NCBI RefSeq assembly: GCF_000247815.1
Contig: NC_021692.1
Span: 5,654,461-5,718,460, forward strand
Source of the DNA: Ficedula albicollis
Lineage: Eukaryota > Chordata > Aves > Passeriformes > Muscicapidae
Length of the DNA stretch: 64,000 nucleotides
Reading direction: 5' to 3'
Translations under genes and position numbers: made by a program
The notes under the pieces: model-generated
What the model was told of the DNA's origin: nothing
Seen by the model: only the letters and a program-made list of their open reading frames with translations
Databases searched by the model: none
Part shown: piece after piece, positions 10,048 to 24,024 of the stretch
How the letters are laid out: each line of letters starts with the position of its first letter
Position numbering within the stretch: position 1 is the first letter of the stretch

Positions 10048-13000
10048 CTGGGAATACAACAGGAATTTACTCCATGCAGCACATTTCCCCCCAGAATGAT
10101 CTGAAAATGCCTGTCCTGATGAGGAGATAAATCTGTTTTAGTCAGAACTGGATTCTCACAGCTTAATAACTGATATAAAAATTGACCAGGCTTGTAAGGC
10201 TCATCAGCACCTGTAATAATATCCCAAAATTTCTGCCTGAGAGCTGTGCATGAAGGAAAAGAACTGAGCAAAGAGTCTACAAAATTCCAGTATCAGCCCT
10301 CGATTCCAAACTCAAGAATAAGCACAAGAGCCACCAGCAGAAACATGCAAGCACAGTAAATAAAATGGAAAGAAACGACCAAGAAAACACCAGCAGCACG
10401 ATTTTAGAAATAAAAGCCAATCATAGTCTATTTTTCAGGAAGTCTCCTCACATGCATCTTATCTGAATGCAGCACTGTCAAGTTTCACTTGCCCTTCAAG
10501 GCAGTTTTGGTTTTGATTTGAGGATACAGGAAGTTTTAAAACTTGAAAGAAGCATTTGTGCATTTCCCTCAAGTAACGGCAGTTTTTCAAAACCACGGCC
10601 AATGTCAGATTAATTTCAGCCTTTTCCTGTTATTTATCCATGAGCTAGAGCAGGAACAGGGAAGGGCTGTTGTTCAATCTGCAATAAACCCAGCAGATTT
10701 AGTGCTGGGATCAGTGAGACAGGGACAGCCTTCCCAACTGTTGCCATGACAATGGGTAAATGAGGTGAACACCACACAGATGCAGCACATCCTCAATTCT
10801 GAATTAAATCAGATTCTTCAATCAAGCAGATTCTCAAATCCTTGTTTCTCTCTTTACCAGCACAACAAGATAGAGAAGAGGAATGTGGCTTTCAGTATGT
10901 AGAGCCTGGGAAAATCTCCTGTAGCATCCTTGGGTCTCCCTGTTCCTCCTGAGCTATCCATAAAATCCAGATTCTCTCAAAAATTGAGAAGAAGGCTCAA
11001 GAGGATGCCAAGGGATGAATAATGGAGATGGCACAAGCAGAGCTCCCCCAGTGCCACCACACAGAGGGTGAGGAGCAGATCCAGCTGAGGGGATGTGCTC
11101 AGCCCCAGCAGCACGAGCAGCTCTGGGCCCTGGGACGTGCTGTCAACGCTCCCACCCACCACTAAAAGCAACAGAAACCACCAAACCCTAAAAATAACCC
11201 ATCCTCCGGCCAAACATCCCCTCTTGAATGCATGGAGGAGTTGTCTGATGCAAAACCACATTTCCAGCCTGATTCCTGCTCAGCCTCAGCACCCCTGCAG
11301 CTTCAGCCTGCCCCTGTCCTCGGTGCTGTGACATCCCAACAGCTGCCACAGGAGAACAGCATCAAACCCAGCTGTCCTCCTGAACTTCACGTCATCCTCC
11401 CTCCTCAGCAGCACTGAAAGTCGCCCAGGGCGACTCTTTCATTTGTTTTTGTGGGGGTGGATGGAACATTGCTGAGCTGAAGGTGCACCAGTGTTTTCTG
11501 TCTTGATGAGAGCAGGAATTATCAAAGAATATCCTTTTTAGAGCCTAGTGAGATTTCTCCCTCTTCCTCCAGATCAGAGATGAATAAAATGACTATTTAT
11601 TACTTCAACTAAGAGGCAGAACTGCTTTTTTTTTAAAGGCTGCTATGAGCCAGTCAAGGCAGTCAAGCAGAGAAAACAAATGGGGACATCCAACAATGCA
11701 AAATAAAACACAATTCAATTAATGTCACAGGGCTTTTCCCTAAAAAGAACCAGCAGCACCCCTTCCTGCTTCATCCAAGGGAACTGGGGGAGGGTACTAA
11801 CAGAAGGAAAAGGAATTCCATGTTTAGGGAAGGAAGAAACAAATTCCACAGGGTACTGGGAGGGATAGAGGGTCACTTGCCAGCCCTCAGAGTTTTCTGC
11901 TGTTTATTTTACTGGGGCTTCTTCCTCTTCCTGGGAATGAATGAACCACCACAGGCTAAGAACTCTCAGCATTTCAAGGAGGGCAATGCCAGTTCCAGCA
12001 ATTATTGACCAAAGAACATTCCAGGCTGTCCCACAAACCCATAAAATGAAGGATAACCCCTCCCTACCTGCAAAGAGCAGAACAGGCTGGCACTGACACA
12101 TCCTGACCAGAGAATCCCCACAGCAGAGCCAGCCCTGTGCCCCAGAAAGGCAAACCCACACTTGCCCTGTGTACCTTCCCACAAATCTGGGATGCTGCTG
12201 CACATTTGTGATGCTGAATGCTTTTAAAGGAGCTGTCAGTGCTGCAAAAACCACCAGCAGCCCCTTGCTGGCTGATCTGAGGATGCTTTCCTGACGTGAA
12301 TAATTCCATTTTCCACACAAAAAGGCACCAAGTGCATCCTGCATTCCCATCTCCTCTGCAGGGGAGATGCAGAGCAGGAGGAAAGGGATGTTCAAAACCT
12401 GAATTATGGTGCTCTTGTGGTCTGAGTCTTGCCAGAGCAGCATTATTGACTTCCTAAGTGGAAATGTTTCACTCACTGAAGCAAATACTCCTCCCTTGAT
12501 GCTGCCTGGGCTGTAATTATTCCAGGGAAGGACAGGTAGAGCTGCCAGAAATAATTCACAGAGAAAACATCAGTTTCCCATGGGAATTTCAAGCAACCAT
12601 GAACGAATAATCCATCATAAGAAAAGCAGATTTCTGAATCCTCATCTCACATTCTGACCTTGCCTGCTGTGACACAGGAAAGAGCAGCCTAGATGTAACC
12701 TCTCAGTTTTAGGAAATCCCACTAAAACTTAACTGGAAAAAAGGGAAATACTCCAGCTTTCAGCCTACAACACTTTAGCTGCAATAACTGTGGCAATATT
12801 CAACTGTGAGAGCCCCATTTCCACCTCGTGGGAGGCAAAGGTTGCTGCTGGTCTGGCCCCACAGCAAACAGAACCCAGTGCTGTAAGCAGCTGACAAAAA
12901 AATCAGTGCCTGGAACCTGGTGATCACGTTATTTGAACAGCATGGTAAACAGAGGAAGTGTTTAAAACCAAAAAAACAGCTTTTTTTTTTCTCCCCTTCG

Positions 13001-13769
13001 CACATATTTTTCAGTTTGAATTGTCTTCTGAAATGAATTGCTTCACTTTAGAGAGGTTTGCCCATGCAGGAGATGCTTCCTCAGGCAACTGCAGATCACA
13101 CTTCTCCAAAATTCCCAACTTCCCCAACTGATCAGCCCCCAAAGCAGCCAGCACTCCACTGAACATTTTGAAAATAACATCCTTGTCCATTTCTTACTCT
13201 TTTCATTCTCTTTGACTCTTCCAGTGAAATTAAATAAAGTCTTACCGAGCCATTAAAGATGCAGACTGATCAGCAACCAGTGTAAAGTTTCAAGACTTAA
13301 TTTTGCATACCCTCACATCAAGAATATCAACACAGACACAATTTTGGTGTAATGGCTGAATTAAGCCAGCCTATATTGACTTAAAAACTGCTGATTTTTA
13401 GCACTTTCTCCACTACTGTGTGCATTTCCCTACAGAAATAAGGCTCAGCAAGGTTTTCTTCCTTTCCTGACACAAATTTCACAGCTCAGTGCCTGCCCAG
13501 AGCTCACCTGCACCATCAAGAATTGTTCCCTACCTGTTTTCCTACCTGCAAGCCAGAAATACATAATTTTGTGTTCTTTAATACCAGACAACCAAAAGCA
13601 AATACCTCTGCCCAAGGCTTACAGCTGCTAAGTTCAATACCAAAATTAGCATTCATGCCAAAAACCTTAAATTCACACAAATATAATCACTATTAGATCA
13701 AATCAGAGCAGGAAACCAGCAAAACACACAGAAAATCAATATTTTTGATCCGCCACCACACGGACAGTG

Positions 13770-13905
13770 CCTTGCTGCACAGAAGCTGTGGCTGCCCCAT
13801 CCCTGGAAGTGTCCAAGGCCAGGGCTTGGAGCAACCTGGGACAGTGGAAATAGGATGGAACCCAACCCCAACCCAAACCAGTCTGGATCTCTATGATTCT
13901 CAATG
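13770..13905 (+). mobile_element. CR1 LINE 3' fragment
   Basis: Contains GCTGTGGCTGCCCCATCCCT, GGAAGTGTCCAAGGCCAGG, GCTTGGAGCAACCTGGGACA and a terminal CTATGATTCT, the usual order at the 3' end of avian CR1 elements in sense orientation. It is 5' truncated, as is typical. Confidence 0.8.
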
Positions 13906-14141
13906 ACACTTTTCTTCCCTTCTCCTTGTGCAGTCAGGAATTTTGTTCATTCTAAAATTTTGCAAAACGGCATCACTGGCACAGGGGAGGGAGGCAGAGA
14001 GGAGCAGATGCTGCTTTTGTGGCTTAATTACCAACAGCAGATAAAATAAGCCATTTTACTGATAAATCAGTCTGAGCTGAAACCAAAAAATCAGATATGG
14101 GGCAGTGAAACCCATCCATCAAGGAAAAAAAAAAAAAAAAA

Positions 14142-14314
<173 letters not shown>

Positions 14315-16253
14315 AAAAAAAAAAAGAAAAGCCTGCATGAGGTGAAATCATTTCCAGGCCCAAACCTCACGTGCTCCCAGAGTATATTTAACAGTGTTAC
14401 ATAAACAGAATAAAGCAGGTGATTAATAGGCCTTTGCTCAGGGATTAATATCTTGTCATTCCAGCATGAGAGCAGGCACAGGCACATCCTGAAACACAGG
14501 GGAAGAAATGCTAAAAATAACCAGCCAGGCTCAGAGTCCCCACCAAGCATTTTATCTCTGCAATCAACACTTGGCCTTTACAAATGCCAGCCCATTGATC
14601 TGTTTTGCCCAAACTGAATTTTACATTCCATTTTACACTGGTTGTGTTCTGGCACTGAGTTGTTCCTTTCCCTTTCAGCAATATTTGAGTGGTTCCCAAC
14701 TCTGCTTTTCCATCTATTCCTTCATCTTGTTAAAGGATGAAAATCTAAAGGAAGCACCAGAAAATTTATTAATATTCAGGAGTAGTAGCTTTGTGCAAAC
14801 ACTGCATTCCAGCATTCTGGTTTCCTAAAAAATGGATATCAACCTCAGAATAAATGATCTAAATAAATGATCTTCCACCTAAAGGTTGAAGAAGTTAGAG
14901 AGAAGTTACACATCTTAAATTTTGGGTTCACTGTGAATGAGTTTGGCAGGTGGACACAAGAACCGAACTGAGCTGGCCTTGAACTTTCAATTTAACTCAA
15001 ATTTCAACCCCTCTGTGATGACCACAGGCACAGAAAAGTGAACCTGCTCCAAAAACACAACACTGATCTGCACAAAATCCAAACTGGCTTTGTCACTGAG
15101 AGCTGTGGATTGAGAAGAGCTTTTTGTCAGCTGTGAATAACAAAATTAATTAAACAGAAAGTGACAGTGATCACCCAAAGACACAGCACAGTGTTTTTCA
15201 TGAATCAGCTCTGTGCTAACTGCAGGACTAAACTATGGAACCAACCTGCATTGCACAATGGTCAATATTTGCTTTAAAGAAATGAAATGCAAACACCACC
15301 TTTAGGAAACACCACCATAAAATAAAATAATGAACAGGTGGCACAGGCTGCCACCACCAGAAGCTGTGGCACACCACAGGGCACTGGGTTTGGCTGGGAT
15401 TCACCTCATTTCCTTCCCTGCAGCTCTGGTTTTGAGACCAAAGCAGTGCTGATAGCACAGGGGGGTTGGAGCTGGGGCTGAACAATCAAAACCTTTCTGC
15501 TTTTCCCACTGAGGCTGAGGGTGCACAGGAATTTGGGAGGGAGCAGCCAGGGCAGCTGACCCCGAGTGAACACAGAAATAAAAACTGGGGGAAGAAATAA
15601 GAAAGGGGAATATTTGGAGTCTCTCTGCCTTCCCAAGCAATTCTTGTACCTGAGGAATTCCTTAATTTCATTAATGAAATTCCTTAATTTTACCCTTTTT
15701 TTAAAGGGTAATTTTAAGGGTTTAATTTTACCCCTCCAGTCCTGTTCCCTGCCCCACTGGGCTGAAAGGGAGCTGCCTGCCAGGGTTAACACACCCCACA
15801 TAAAAAGGTGGGAGTATCTTCTGCCAGCACAGGGACTCTCAAAATTCACATTTCAACATCAACATCAATCAAACCCTGGGAAAACACAAGTTCCCTCTAC
15901 CAACTTCTACTCCACAGGAAAACTTCAAATTGCTGAGATCGGTGCTCGTGTGCCCAATGGAGAATTAAAAGTGATTACAAGTGAAAGTTCACACTGGGCA
16001 TCTCTCTTATTACATCCCATGAGATAATTGCTCATGAGCCTGATGAAATTTCCTTCTGGCTTGTGATGAACTGTGTTCTTTCCAGGAGGGAGAAAAAACA
16101 GCTCCAGCCATTTGCTTTAATTGGAGCTGACAGTTTGCAGATTTGAGCCTGGAGCCTTGAAAAAGCTCAGCAGCTGATGAGAATCCACTTTTTCCTCAAT
16201 AGCAGATCTCCAAGTTAAATTTACATTGCTTTACAGTAAAAACAAACACTCCC

Positions 16254-16383
16254 TGCCCACACACACAACCACTAGGTAATGTTGTTTAAGGGGAAAAAAA
16301 AAACCCAATTATTTTCTATGCCCACACACACAACCACTAGGTAATGTTGTTTAAGGGGAAAAAAAAACCCAATTATTTTCTAA
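16254..16383. repeat. Tandem duplication of about 63 bp
   Basis: The unit ACACACAACCACTAGGTAAT, then GTTGTTTAAGGGG and an A tract followed by CCCAATTATTTTCTA, occurs twice. The copies differ mainly in A-tract length (10 versus 8). Confidence 0.9.
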
Positions 16384-16904
16384 GTTTGAATGAAGGTCTT
16401 TGCATAGAAAAAAGTGGGAGAATGGTATTTTAACTTTTCCATGGAAGATCTCTGTGGAAAATAAACAAAAGCTCAATATTATTGCATTGAGTGATTTCTC
16501 TCCCTCTCCTGCCAGGAATCACAATCATTTTTCTGGCCCCTGGCACTAAGAGGTCAATAATCAACCACATGCATCCCTTGTTTCTGTGCCCAAAACAGTG
16601 ACAAAAGCCATAATATTTAAAAAAAAAAAAAAAAAAAAAAAACCTCTAGCAGTCAGTTCTAATTTTTTCATGGCCATCAGCTTTTCTTGTCCTATTAGTT
16701 ACCATAATAGCAACACAGTGTTGAGCAAAATACCAGAAGCTTTCATTAGAACCATTAACATAATTTGATAACTGATGGTATTTGATTTCTGACTTTTGAA
16801 CTTTAAAAAAAAAAAAAAAAAAAAAAAAGTCTAATAAAGTCAAATACAACGCACTCAAGAGAGCTGGAAAATCTCCACTGCTTAAAGCACAAGCTTAACA
16901 GATG

Positions 16905-17010
16905 TATCAGAAGGGTTTCAGTGCACTTTATCATGCCTTGTGGAAAAGGATGGACTAGGTGGCCTCAGCAAAATCCCTTCCAGAACTATTTTCAATCATC
17001 TAGAAATAGA
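16905..17010 (+). mobile_element. CR1-like 3' fragment, degraded
   Basis: GGATGGACTAGGTGGCCTC, then CCCTTCCAGAAC and a terminal CAATCATCTAGAAAT resemble the end of older CR1 copies in sense orientation. Short and diverged. Confidence 0.55.
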
Positions 17011-18555
17011 GGATCAGACAGAAACATATTCCAACAGTGAGAAATCTGTCTTGGCAGCGGATTTCAACGGTGCTCTTTCTTGACATTGCTCTAATATATT
17101 TCTCAGAGGCAAGACCATCTGGCCCAGAGCTGATGGTGTGGAGCCCTGCTAAGGCTCAGGTCTGCATCTCTCTCACACCAGCTATCAACTCCAATTTACC
17201 ATTAAAATCTGAGTGCAAGCACTTAAAAGTTCATAAAACCCCAATCTAACGACATGATTGCCTTGCCTGTCCATAAAGTCAGTAAGTGTCCCCAAAGTCA
17301 TTCAAAAATCAAAATCATGATTTACTGCAGGAGTGAAAAAATCAAGAGGAATTAAGAATTAACTGAGGTGTCCTGATAGGTGGTTGAATAGTGGGGCTGG
17401 GGAAACACAGAGCTGTGGCTCTGGGTAGGGCTGCTCACAGGTATTTAGACTCCAGGACCCTCAGCACTGCTGGTAGAAAGGGATTAACAAATCCTCTGAG
17501 TTAGGAACACAATTTTTCCTCCTCCTTCAATTTTTCCAAGCGAAAAGCAGCTCCTTCAGCCTGGCATGGAGGGAGCTGGAGCATAAAACCTGCTGGATCC
17601 CTGATGAGCCTTGATAGCTCATCCCACCAACTTGAGATTCCCCTGCAGGCCTCCAGAAGGGTCAGCACTGCACTCCTGCCTGCTTTCAGCCTGCAACTTG
17701 CCCTTTCTGTGCTCTGCAAGCAGATCACAAGGTTTAAGTCTAATCTCTCCTGACATGCCTTTGGCCAGGCAGGCCTGTGGGAGCAGAGCAAAGTGAGGAG
17801 GAGCTCTTGTCTCACTCAACCAAGGTTTGAGGGTCAGAATGTCCATCAATTCACCTCCAGCTCTGTGCATTTTACAAGTCCAGATGTTCTCTTTGTGCTC
17901 TGGGGACTCTGGAGAATCCACGTGCTCTCTGCAGATGGGAAATGGAACTATAGGTACACAGGGGATTGTGGCAGAGCCAGGGACAAAGCTTGCACGTCCC
18001 AACTCCAAGTTCTGTTCTCCACAGCCTGGTCAAAGGAAAAGAAGGAAGTTTCAAGCCCTGATCCAGCATTTATCCCGAATTCCCTTGGGATTCCATCAGG
18101 GAATGTGGCTTAAGGTCTGTGATCAATCAGCTGAATATCCTGCCAGCACATCAGTGTAACTTCACTGATCCCATATTCCAGTCTAAATGCTGGAAGACTT
18201 CTTCTGTGTTCTTGGAAATTTCAAATACTAGTACAGAAGGGAAAGAAATATTTAAATTCTGCAAGTCTCCCAAGAAAGAACAGATTCCACTTTGTTTAAG
18301 GAGGATTCAGTGATCTCGCTCCCATCAGAGCTTCCAGGGAGAGTGTATGGAAAGGCGTGCTGATTTCCTCTGAGAACAATGAATTACAATTCTGGCCCCT
18401 CCAAAAACACCCTTGACAAGCCATGAATTAGAATCCTTGAAAAACAACCAGGACTCAACCAGGACTCTCCATTCTATCCCTGTAAAAGAGCAACTGAAGG
18501 GAAAGGGCAGGATTAGAGCTGCTGTGAGTGGCACAGTCACACTGAGCACAGCCCT

Positions 18556-18773
18556 GAATCCTGCCAGAGCCAGGAGCACTCCTGCAGCAGAGATGATGAG
18601 CAAGACAAACAGATTTGATGGGAACAGGCAGGGACAACACAACCTCAGAGAGCTGAACTAGGTTGTAATCCTGCCAGAGCCAGGAGCACTCCTGCAGCAG
18701 AGATGATGAGCAAGACAAACAGATTTGATGGGAACAGGCAGGGATAAACGACCTCAGAGAGCTGAACTAGGTT
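18556..18773. repeat. Tandem duplication of about 110 bp
   Basis: The segment from AATCCTGCCAGAGCCAGG through AGAGCTGAACTAGGTTG occurs twice in direct succession. The only clear difference is ACAACACAACC versus ATAAACGACC near the end of the unit. Confidence 0.9.
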
Positions 18774-20504
18774 GGAGAGAAAGCCTTCAACTCCAGAGAA
18801 ACCACCAGCACCAGCCTCTGTGAGCAGCAAAATCCAACGTGCACAAACACAAGGCAGAGATGAGCTCGTTTCTGAGGCAGCAGCCACAGCTCTGAGCATC
18901 CTGTGCTCCTGGAGCCACCCACTTCTAGATCAGGGCAGCTTAAAAAGCCATGGACACAGCCCTTCCCAAGAAACAGGGAAGGAGACAACTGCAACCACCA
19001 CACTTACAGTACTCCCACAGTTTTTTGCAGTTTCTCAGACATTTGACAAAGTTTTAGTGGAAAAGGCATCCCAGTTCTTCCAAACAATCCCAGCACTGGC
19101 CATTGCAGACCAAAGCAGGAGAGAACAGATTCTTCACACACGAATTTGGCACAGGATTTTCACAGCCACAGAGCTCCAAACATGCACTCAAAATAAATGT
19201 CAAAACATATGATGCCATACAGCAATATCAGAATAAGCAGAGAATTGTGCTGAGCCAAATATCACACAAACATGAAGCTCCTTCTCATGGCAGTGACTCA
19301 CAGAGCTGTGCTGTGCAAAGAGGAAGGGATGGGAAACACATTTACCTTTGTTAAGCCTAAAAAGGGAATAACTCTTCAATGAAACAGAGCTGTGGTGAGG
19401 CTGCTAAACGACAGCTGCTAATAATGCTGCAGGCATTGCACCCTAAAGGAACCCCTTCCCTTCCACCACAGAATTAAATCAGTCTGAAAAACAGGCACAA
19501 GGTACTGAGGATACACCACTGATAGAGCTGAGACTACAGAGGGCTACTTGATACCCAACTACTGCCCTCTAAGTTAAAAAAGAACTTTTTAAAGAAACCA
19601 CCGTGTGCCCAAAAGATGTCACCTGCTCCAGACACAAACCTAGACTCCTACAACTCAGAGCAGAAAGCAAAGTTCAAAACAGGGCAAGAACCTCTCCAGC
19701 TCTGTCAAGGCTGTGGAAGCTTCCCCTTTCTCATCTCCATTATCTACTTGTCACACAGCATCACTCCCATTACAAAAATGTGGGATGTGGGTTATTTACA
19801 GGAGCTGCATCCCTCGACAATCCACTCCTCCAGATTCTGAAACCATGAATGAAAAAATCAACAGGTAATCAAGCACAGAGGAAGGGCCTAGAAGGATGCA
19901 CAACTGCATCATTCTTCATAGCAAGCAGTTTCAGGAAACGATGGAGCTAAACAGAGGAGAAATAAAAATGGTATTTCATTTGAGCCAAATACACTCCTTC
20001 TATAGTGACAGAGAAGTGCAGAGGATGTCATGAGGCTCTTAGCCAAAAAGAGAGAAGGCTCAGCAGTAAAGCCAAGCTCAAGTGACCTCCATGAAGGTGA
20101 GCCAGGGCTCCCTTGCTTCTCAGTGAGGTAGAAATCAGAATTTGTGACATTCAGAAAGTAATTCTGCAGCTGAGCATGGGCAGTGAAATGAGAGCAAACA
20201 CCTTCAGTGCCTCCAGTGCAGCTGCACCAACTTCTCGGGGTTTAGTCTGGGTTGAGTCTGGCCCTTTTTGCCTCCATGCAGGCAGACTGGAAATACAGAA
20301 ACACAGGAGAGAAAGCCCACATGTGCCTCAGCTCCGAGCCTCCTTCCCCACAGGCCGCAGGGACAAAACCCGGCAGGAATCGCGGCCCCAGCCCGGGCAC
20401 CTGCAGTACCTGTTGGGGAACAGGACGGGGCTCACACCCTGCAGGCAGCCGGGAAAACACCACCCGAGCCGGGGCGGCAGCAGGGCCGGGCGGGCCCCAA
20501 CCCC

Positions 20505-21435
20505 CCTAAAGGGGCAGAACCAGCCGGGATAAAGGGCCAGAACCACCCGGGATAAAGGGGCAGAACCAGCCGGGATAAAGGGCCAGAACCAGCCGGGATA
20601 AAGGGGCCCCAACCCCGGCTAAAGGGGCAGAACCACCCGGGCTAAAGGGGCGCCAACCCCCTGGGATAAAACTGCCAGAACCAGCCGGGCTAAAGGGGCC
20701 TCAATCCCGGCTAAAGGGCCCCTAAAGGGGCAGAACCAGCCGGGATAAAGGGCCAGAACCACCCGGGATAAAGGGGCAGAACCAGCCGGGATAAAGGGCC
20801 AGAACCAGCCGGGATAAAGGGGCCCCAACCCCGGCTAAAGGGGCAGAACCACCCGGGCTAAAACTGCCAGAACCCCCTGGGATAAAACTGCCAGAACCAG
20901 CCGGGCTAAAGGGGCCTCAATTCCGGCTAAAGGGCCAGAACCACCCGGGATAAAACTGTCAGAACCAGCCGGGATAAAGGGGCCTCAATCCCGGCTAAAG
21001 GGCCAGAATCACCCGGGATAAAACTGTCAGAACCAGCCGGGCTAACGGGGCCTCAATCTCTGCTAAAGGTGTGGGAACCACCCGGGCTAAAACTGCCAGA
21101 ACCACCCGAGCTAAAGGCCTCAGTCCCGGCTAAAGGTGTAGGAACCACCTGGAGCAAAACTGCCAGAACGACCCGGGCTAAAGCGGCCTCAATCCCGGCT
21201 AAAGGTGCCGGAACCAGCCCGGCTGAAGATGCCAGAACTACCCCGGCTGAAGCAGCCTCAATCCCAGCTAAAGCTACCAGAACCACCCGGGCTAAAGAAG
21301 CCAGAATCGCCCCGGCTAAAGGGAACAGAACCACCCCGGCTAAAGCGGCCTCAATCCCGCTGAAGGGGCCAGAATCACTCCCATAAAGGGGCTCGAATCA
21401 CCCCGGCTAAAGCTGCCAGAACCACCCCGGCCGCT
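20505..21435. repeat. GC-rich minisatellite, about 22-27 bp units
   Basis: About 40 variants of a unit like CAGAACCAGCCGGGATAAAG, with GGGGC, GGGCC or CCTCAATCCCGGC variants between. Copies are more regular at 20.5-20.9 kb and more diverged toward 21.4 kb. CpG-rich, it ends about 50 bp from the proposed MIB2 first-exon donor at 21487. Confidence 0.9.
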
Positions 21436-21486
21436 TCCAGCTGCCCCAAACTGATGGGAAAACCCCAGCAAAAGGCAGGCACGTAC

Positions 21487-21784
<298 letters not shown>

Positions 21785-21790
<6 letters not shown>

Positions 21791-21830
21791 CGTAGTTCCG
21801 CTCCGGGCGCTGCGACTACAACTCCCGGGA
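21785..21830. promoter_or_regulatory. Pair of ACTACNNCTCCC promoter motifs in opposite orientation
   Basis: ACTACAACTCCCGGGA lies at 21815-21830 on the plus strand. The related AACTACGGCTCCC lies on the minus strand at 21785-21797. This matches the ZNF143/THAP11-type motif found at many vertebrate, often bidirectional, promoters. The factor assignment is from motif recall. Confidence 0.65.
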
Positions 21831-21994
21831 GCCCGCGGGGAGCCCACGGGGGAGGGAATTGCCATCATCGACAGATGATTCGTGTTCATCGCAGAGGTTT
21901 TGGAGTTTGTGTGAACCAGGGTGCTTGAAAGAAGAAAAGAACGTGGACCTAGATAAAGGGAAATATATGATTAAACCCACTCTGTTTAAATCTG

Positions 21995-22449
21995 TGTTAT
22001 GAATATAGTGTATACCAGTTTGTACAAAAAAAAAAAAAAAAAAGAGTTTTCCATAGTCTGAAAGGGCTTTTTGAGGAATCAGATTTCCTGCCTTTGTGTA
22101 ATCAATCACAAACTATCTGCTAAAGATCAGACTTCCCACTTCTGTTTTTTATGTACCAAGACCAGATGGTTCCATGGCCAATTGTCCCAAGCGCTGTCCC
22201 ACGGAAGTTTGGAAGTTTCTTTGACCACCACTGCTTATCTTGAAGAACTACTACAACAAAACAATAACAATTATTGATTACTACAAGGAAAACCAGACTA
22301 TAAAAAGGGATCTGCAAACCGAGTTGGGTGGAAGTGTGGAGTGGGCGGTGACCCCTCACATTTTCCCCAGTGTTGCGTCGCTCTGTCTATATAAAATAAA
22401 GCAATCTAAATCTTGCTGAATATGGAGACTTTGTTTCTCATTTATAACA
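21995..22449 (+). mobile_element. Candidate LTR at the MIB2 promoter
   Basis: The segment starts TGTTATGAAT and ends ATTTATAACA, terminal inverted repeats matching at 9 of 10 positions. It holds a TATA box TATAAAAA at 22299-22306 and AATAAA at 22395-22400, in the order expected for an LTR in plus orientation, plus a poly-A tract at 22026-22044. I found no matching target duplication at these ends. About 140 bp to its left (21855-21994) is also AT-rich, unlike the promoter, and may be part of the same insertion. Confidence 0.62.
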
Positions 22450-22559
22450 GAACTCACAGGGAGCCCACGGGGAGCAGGCCCAGCCCGGCTCGGTTCTGAG
22501 GGGGAAGGCTCCGCACAGGGCCCGTGTGGCTGGGCCGCCCGCAGGAGGGATGTTCGTGG
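22450..22559 (+). other. Possible plus-strand 5' exon with strong donor
   Basis: A CpG-rich segment with the context AGGAGGGATGTTCGTGG followed by a consensus donor GTAAGT at 22560. It lies downstream of the candidate LTR promoter and of the ACTACAACTCCC motif. It could be the first exon of a divergent non-coding transcript. No downstream exon was identified. Confidence 0.3.
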
Positions 22560-22739
22560 GTAAGTGGTTTCATATTTGGGATTTTTGGGATGGTTCAGTC
22601 CAACAAGTCCTGGGTTTAGCAGGATTGGATGTTAAAAGAGTGGGTTTGGATTGGATATTGAGGGGAAGTTCTGCGCTGTGAGGGGTGAGGCGCTGGGAGA
22701 GGTCACTCCCTGAAGTTTAGATCCCCATCCCTAAAAGTG

Positions 22740-22852
22740 TTCAATGCCAGGGTTTGGAATAGTGCAGGGTGTCCCTGCCCATGGCAGGGGGTGGATTGAG
22801 ATGATCCTCAAGATCCCACTCCAGCCCTAACTGTTGTGTGATTCCACGAAGG
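22740..22852 (+). mobile_element. CR1 LINE 3' fragment
   Basis: CAGGGTGTCCCTGCCCATGG, then GATGATCCTCAAGATCCCAC, TCCAGCCC and a terminal TGTGATTCC are diagnostic of the avian CR1 3' end in sense orientation. Confidence 0.8.
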
Positions 22853-22975
22853 GAATTCGTGTCTCTGTTCAGCAGGTGGGCTCTGAAATGCTCCTTTGAA
22901 TCCCAGCCCTCTGCCTGGAATGGGATGGTGGGTGGCTGAAGTGCCACCAGACGTGAATCTGCATCCCTGAACCGC

Positions 22976-23078
22976 GGAATGGGTTGGGTTGGAGGGGACC
23001 TTAAAGGTCACCCAGCTCCAACCCCTGTTGTGCACCTTCCACTAGGCCAGGTTGCTCCATCCAGCCTGGCCTTGAACC
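22976..23078 (-). mobile_element. CR1 LINE 3' fragment, antisense
   Basis: GGGTTGGAGGGGACCTTAAA, then CTCCAACCCCTGTTGTGC and CCAGGTTGCTCCATCCAGCC are the reverse complement of the CR1 3' end. It lies about 120 bp from an oppositely oriented CR1 piece. Confidence 0.8.
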
Positions 23079-24024
23079 TTAAAGCATGGGACTGCTACTT
23101 TTACAATTGCCTTCAGAGGCAATTCAGGAGTTTGCATCACATCTCTGATGATATCAGTGGTGACAGTGTTCATGTGGCTCTCTCCTGTCAGGTGCAGGAC
23201 ACACAAAACTCCGCTGACTTTGCCCCTGCTGAGCAGAGGCACCTTGAAAACTCTGGTTTAAGTGAGGTAAAACCTTGCCAGCATTAATGCCCTGCAGGGA
23301 TGTGGCAGCAAGGTCACAAAAAACCTCCCTGGTGCCACCCCAGCCCTGGAACTGAAGCAGAGGGAGGAAGGACATCGGGCAGCAGCATCGCCTGCGGCTT
23401 GTGAGACTGAAGAGAGCAAATTTCTGAGACAGTGTCAGGGCACTGCAGCTTTTCCCCTGAGTTTCATGACTCCAGGGTACAAAGGACCTGTCCAAAAACA
23501 AGCTTGTCACTGCCACTTGATAAAGCCCAACAGCAGGACTCGGTGTCCCTTGTCCTCTGGGTTGCGTAAAAGTGATGTTGGCCAGGCCAGCTGAGCACAC
23601 AAACGGGGGAAATGTGAACATGTGAGCACAGAATGGGAGAATTGATCTGCCCTGGTTCTCCCACAGCTGCATTTCATGGCAGCCTTGGGCCACAAGGGGA
23701 AAAGCAAGTGCTAGGAAATGTTTTGGAATGTGGTCAGTGGGTCTGAACGTGCTGTGGTGTTCCCTCCCTCAGCCTGATTTTTGCCAGGCGGATTGGTAAC
23801 ACGTGGGAAACTGTAAATATAAAAATGTAAATAATAATGTAAATATAAAAAATGAATTAGAGGCAGGTGCAGCCAACACCAATTGTCCTACAAGACCCAT
23901 TCAGAGAGTTTTGACCTCACTCAATAAATACCAAGATAATTTAGGCCTTAATTTTGCCAGTGCTTGTTCTAAACAGGAGCTTGCACGTCCAGGCTCTGAG
24001 TTATGTCAGGTTGAGGGGTTTTTT

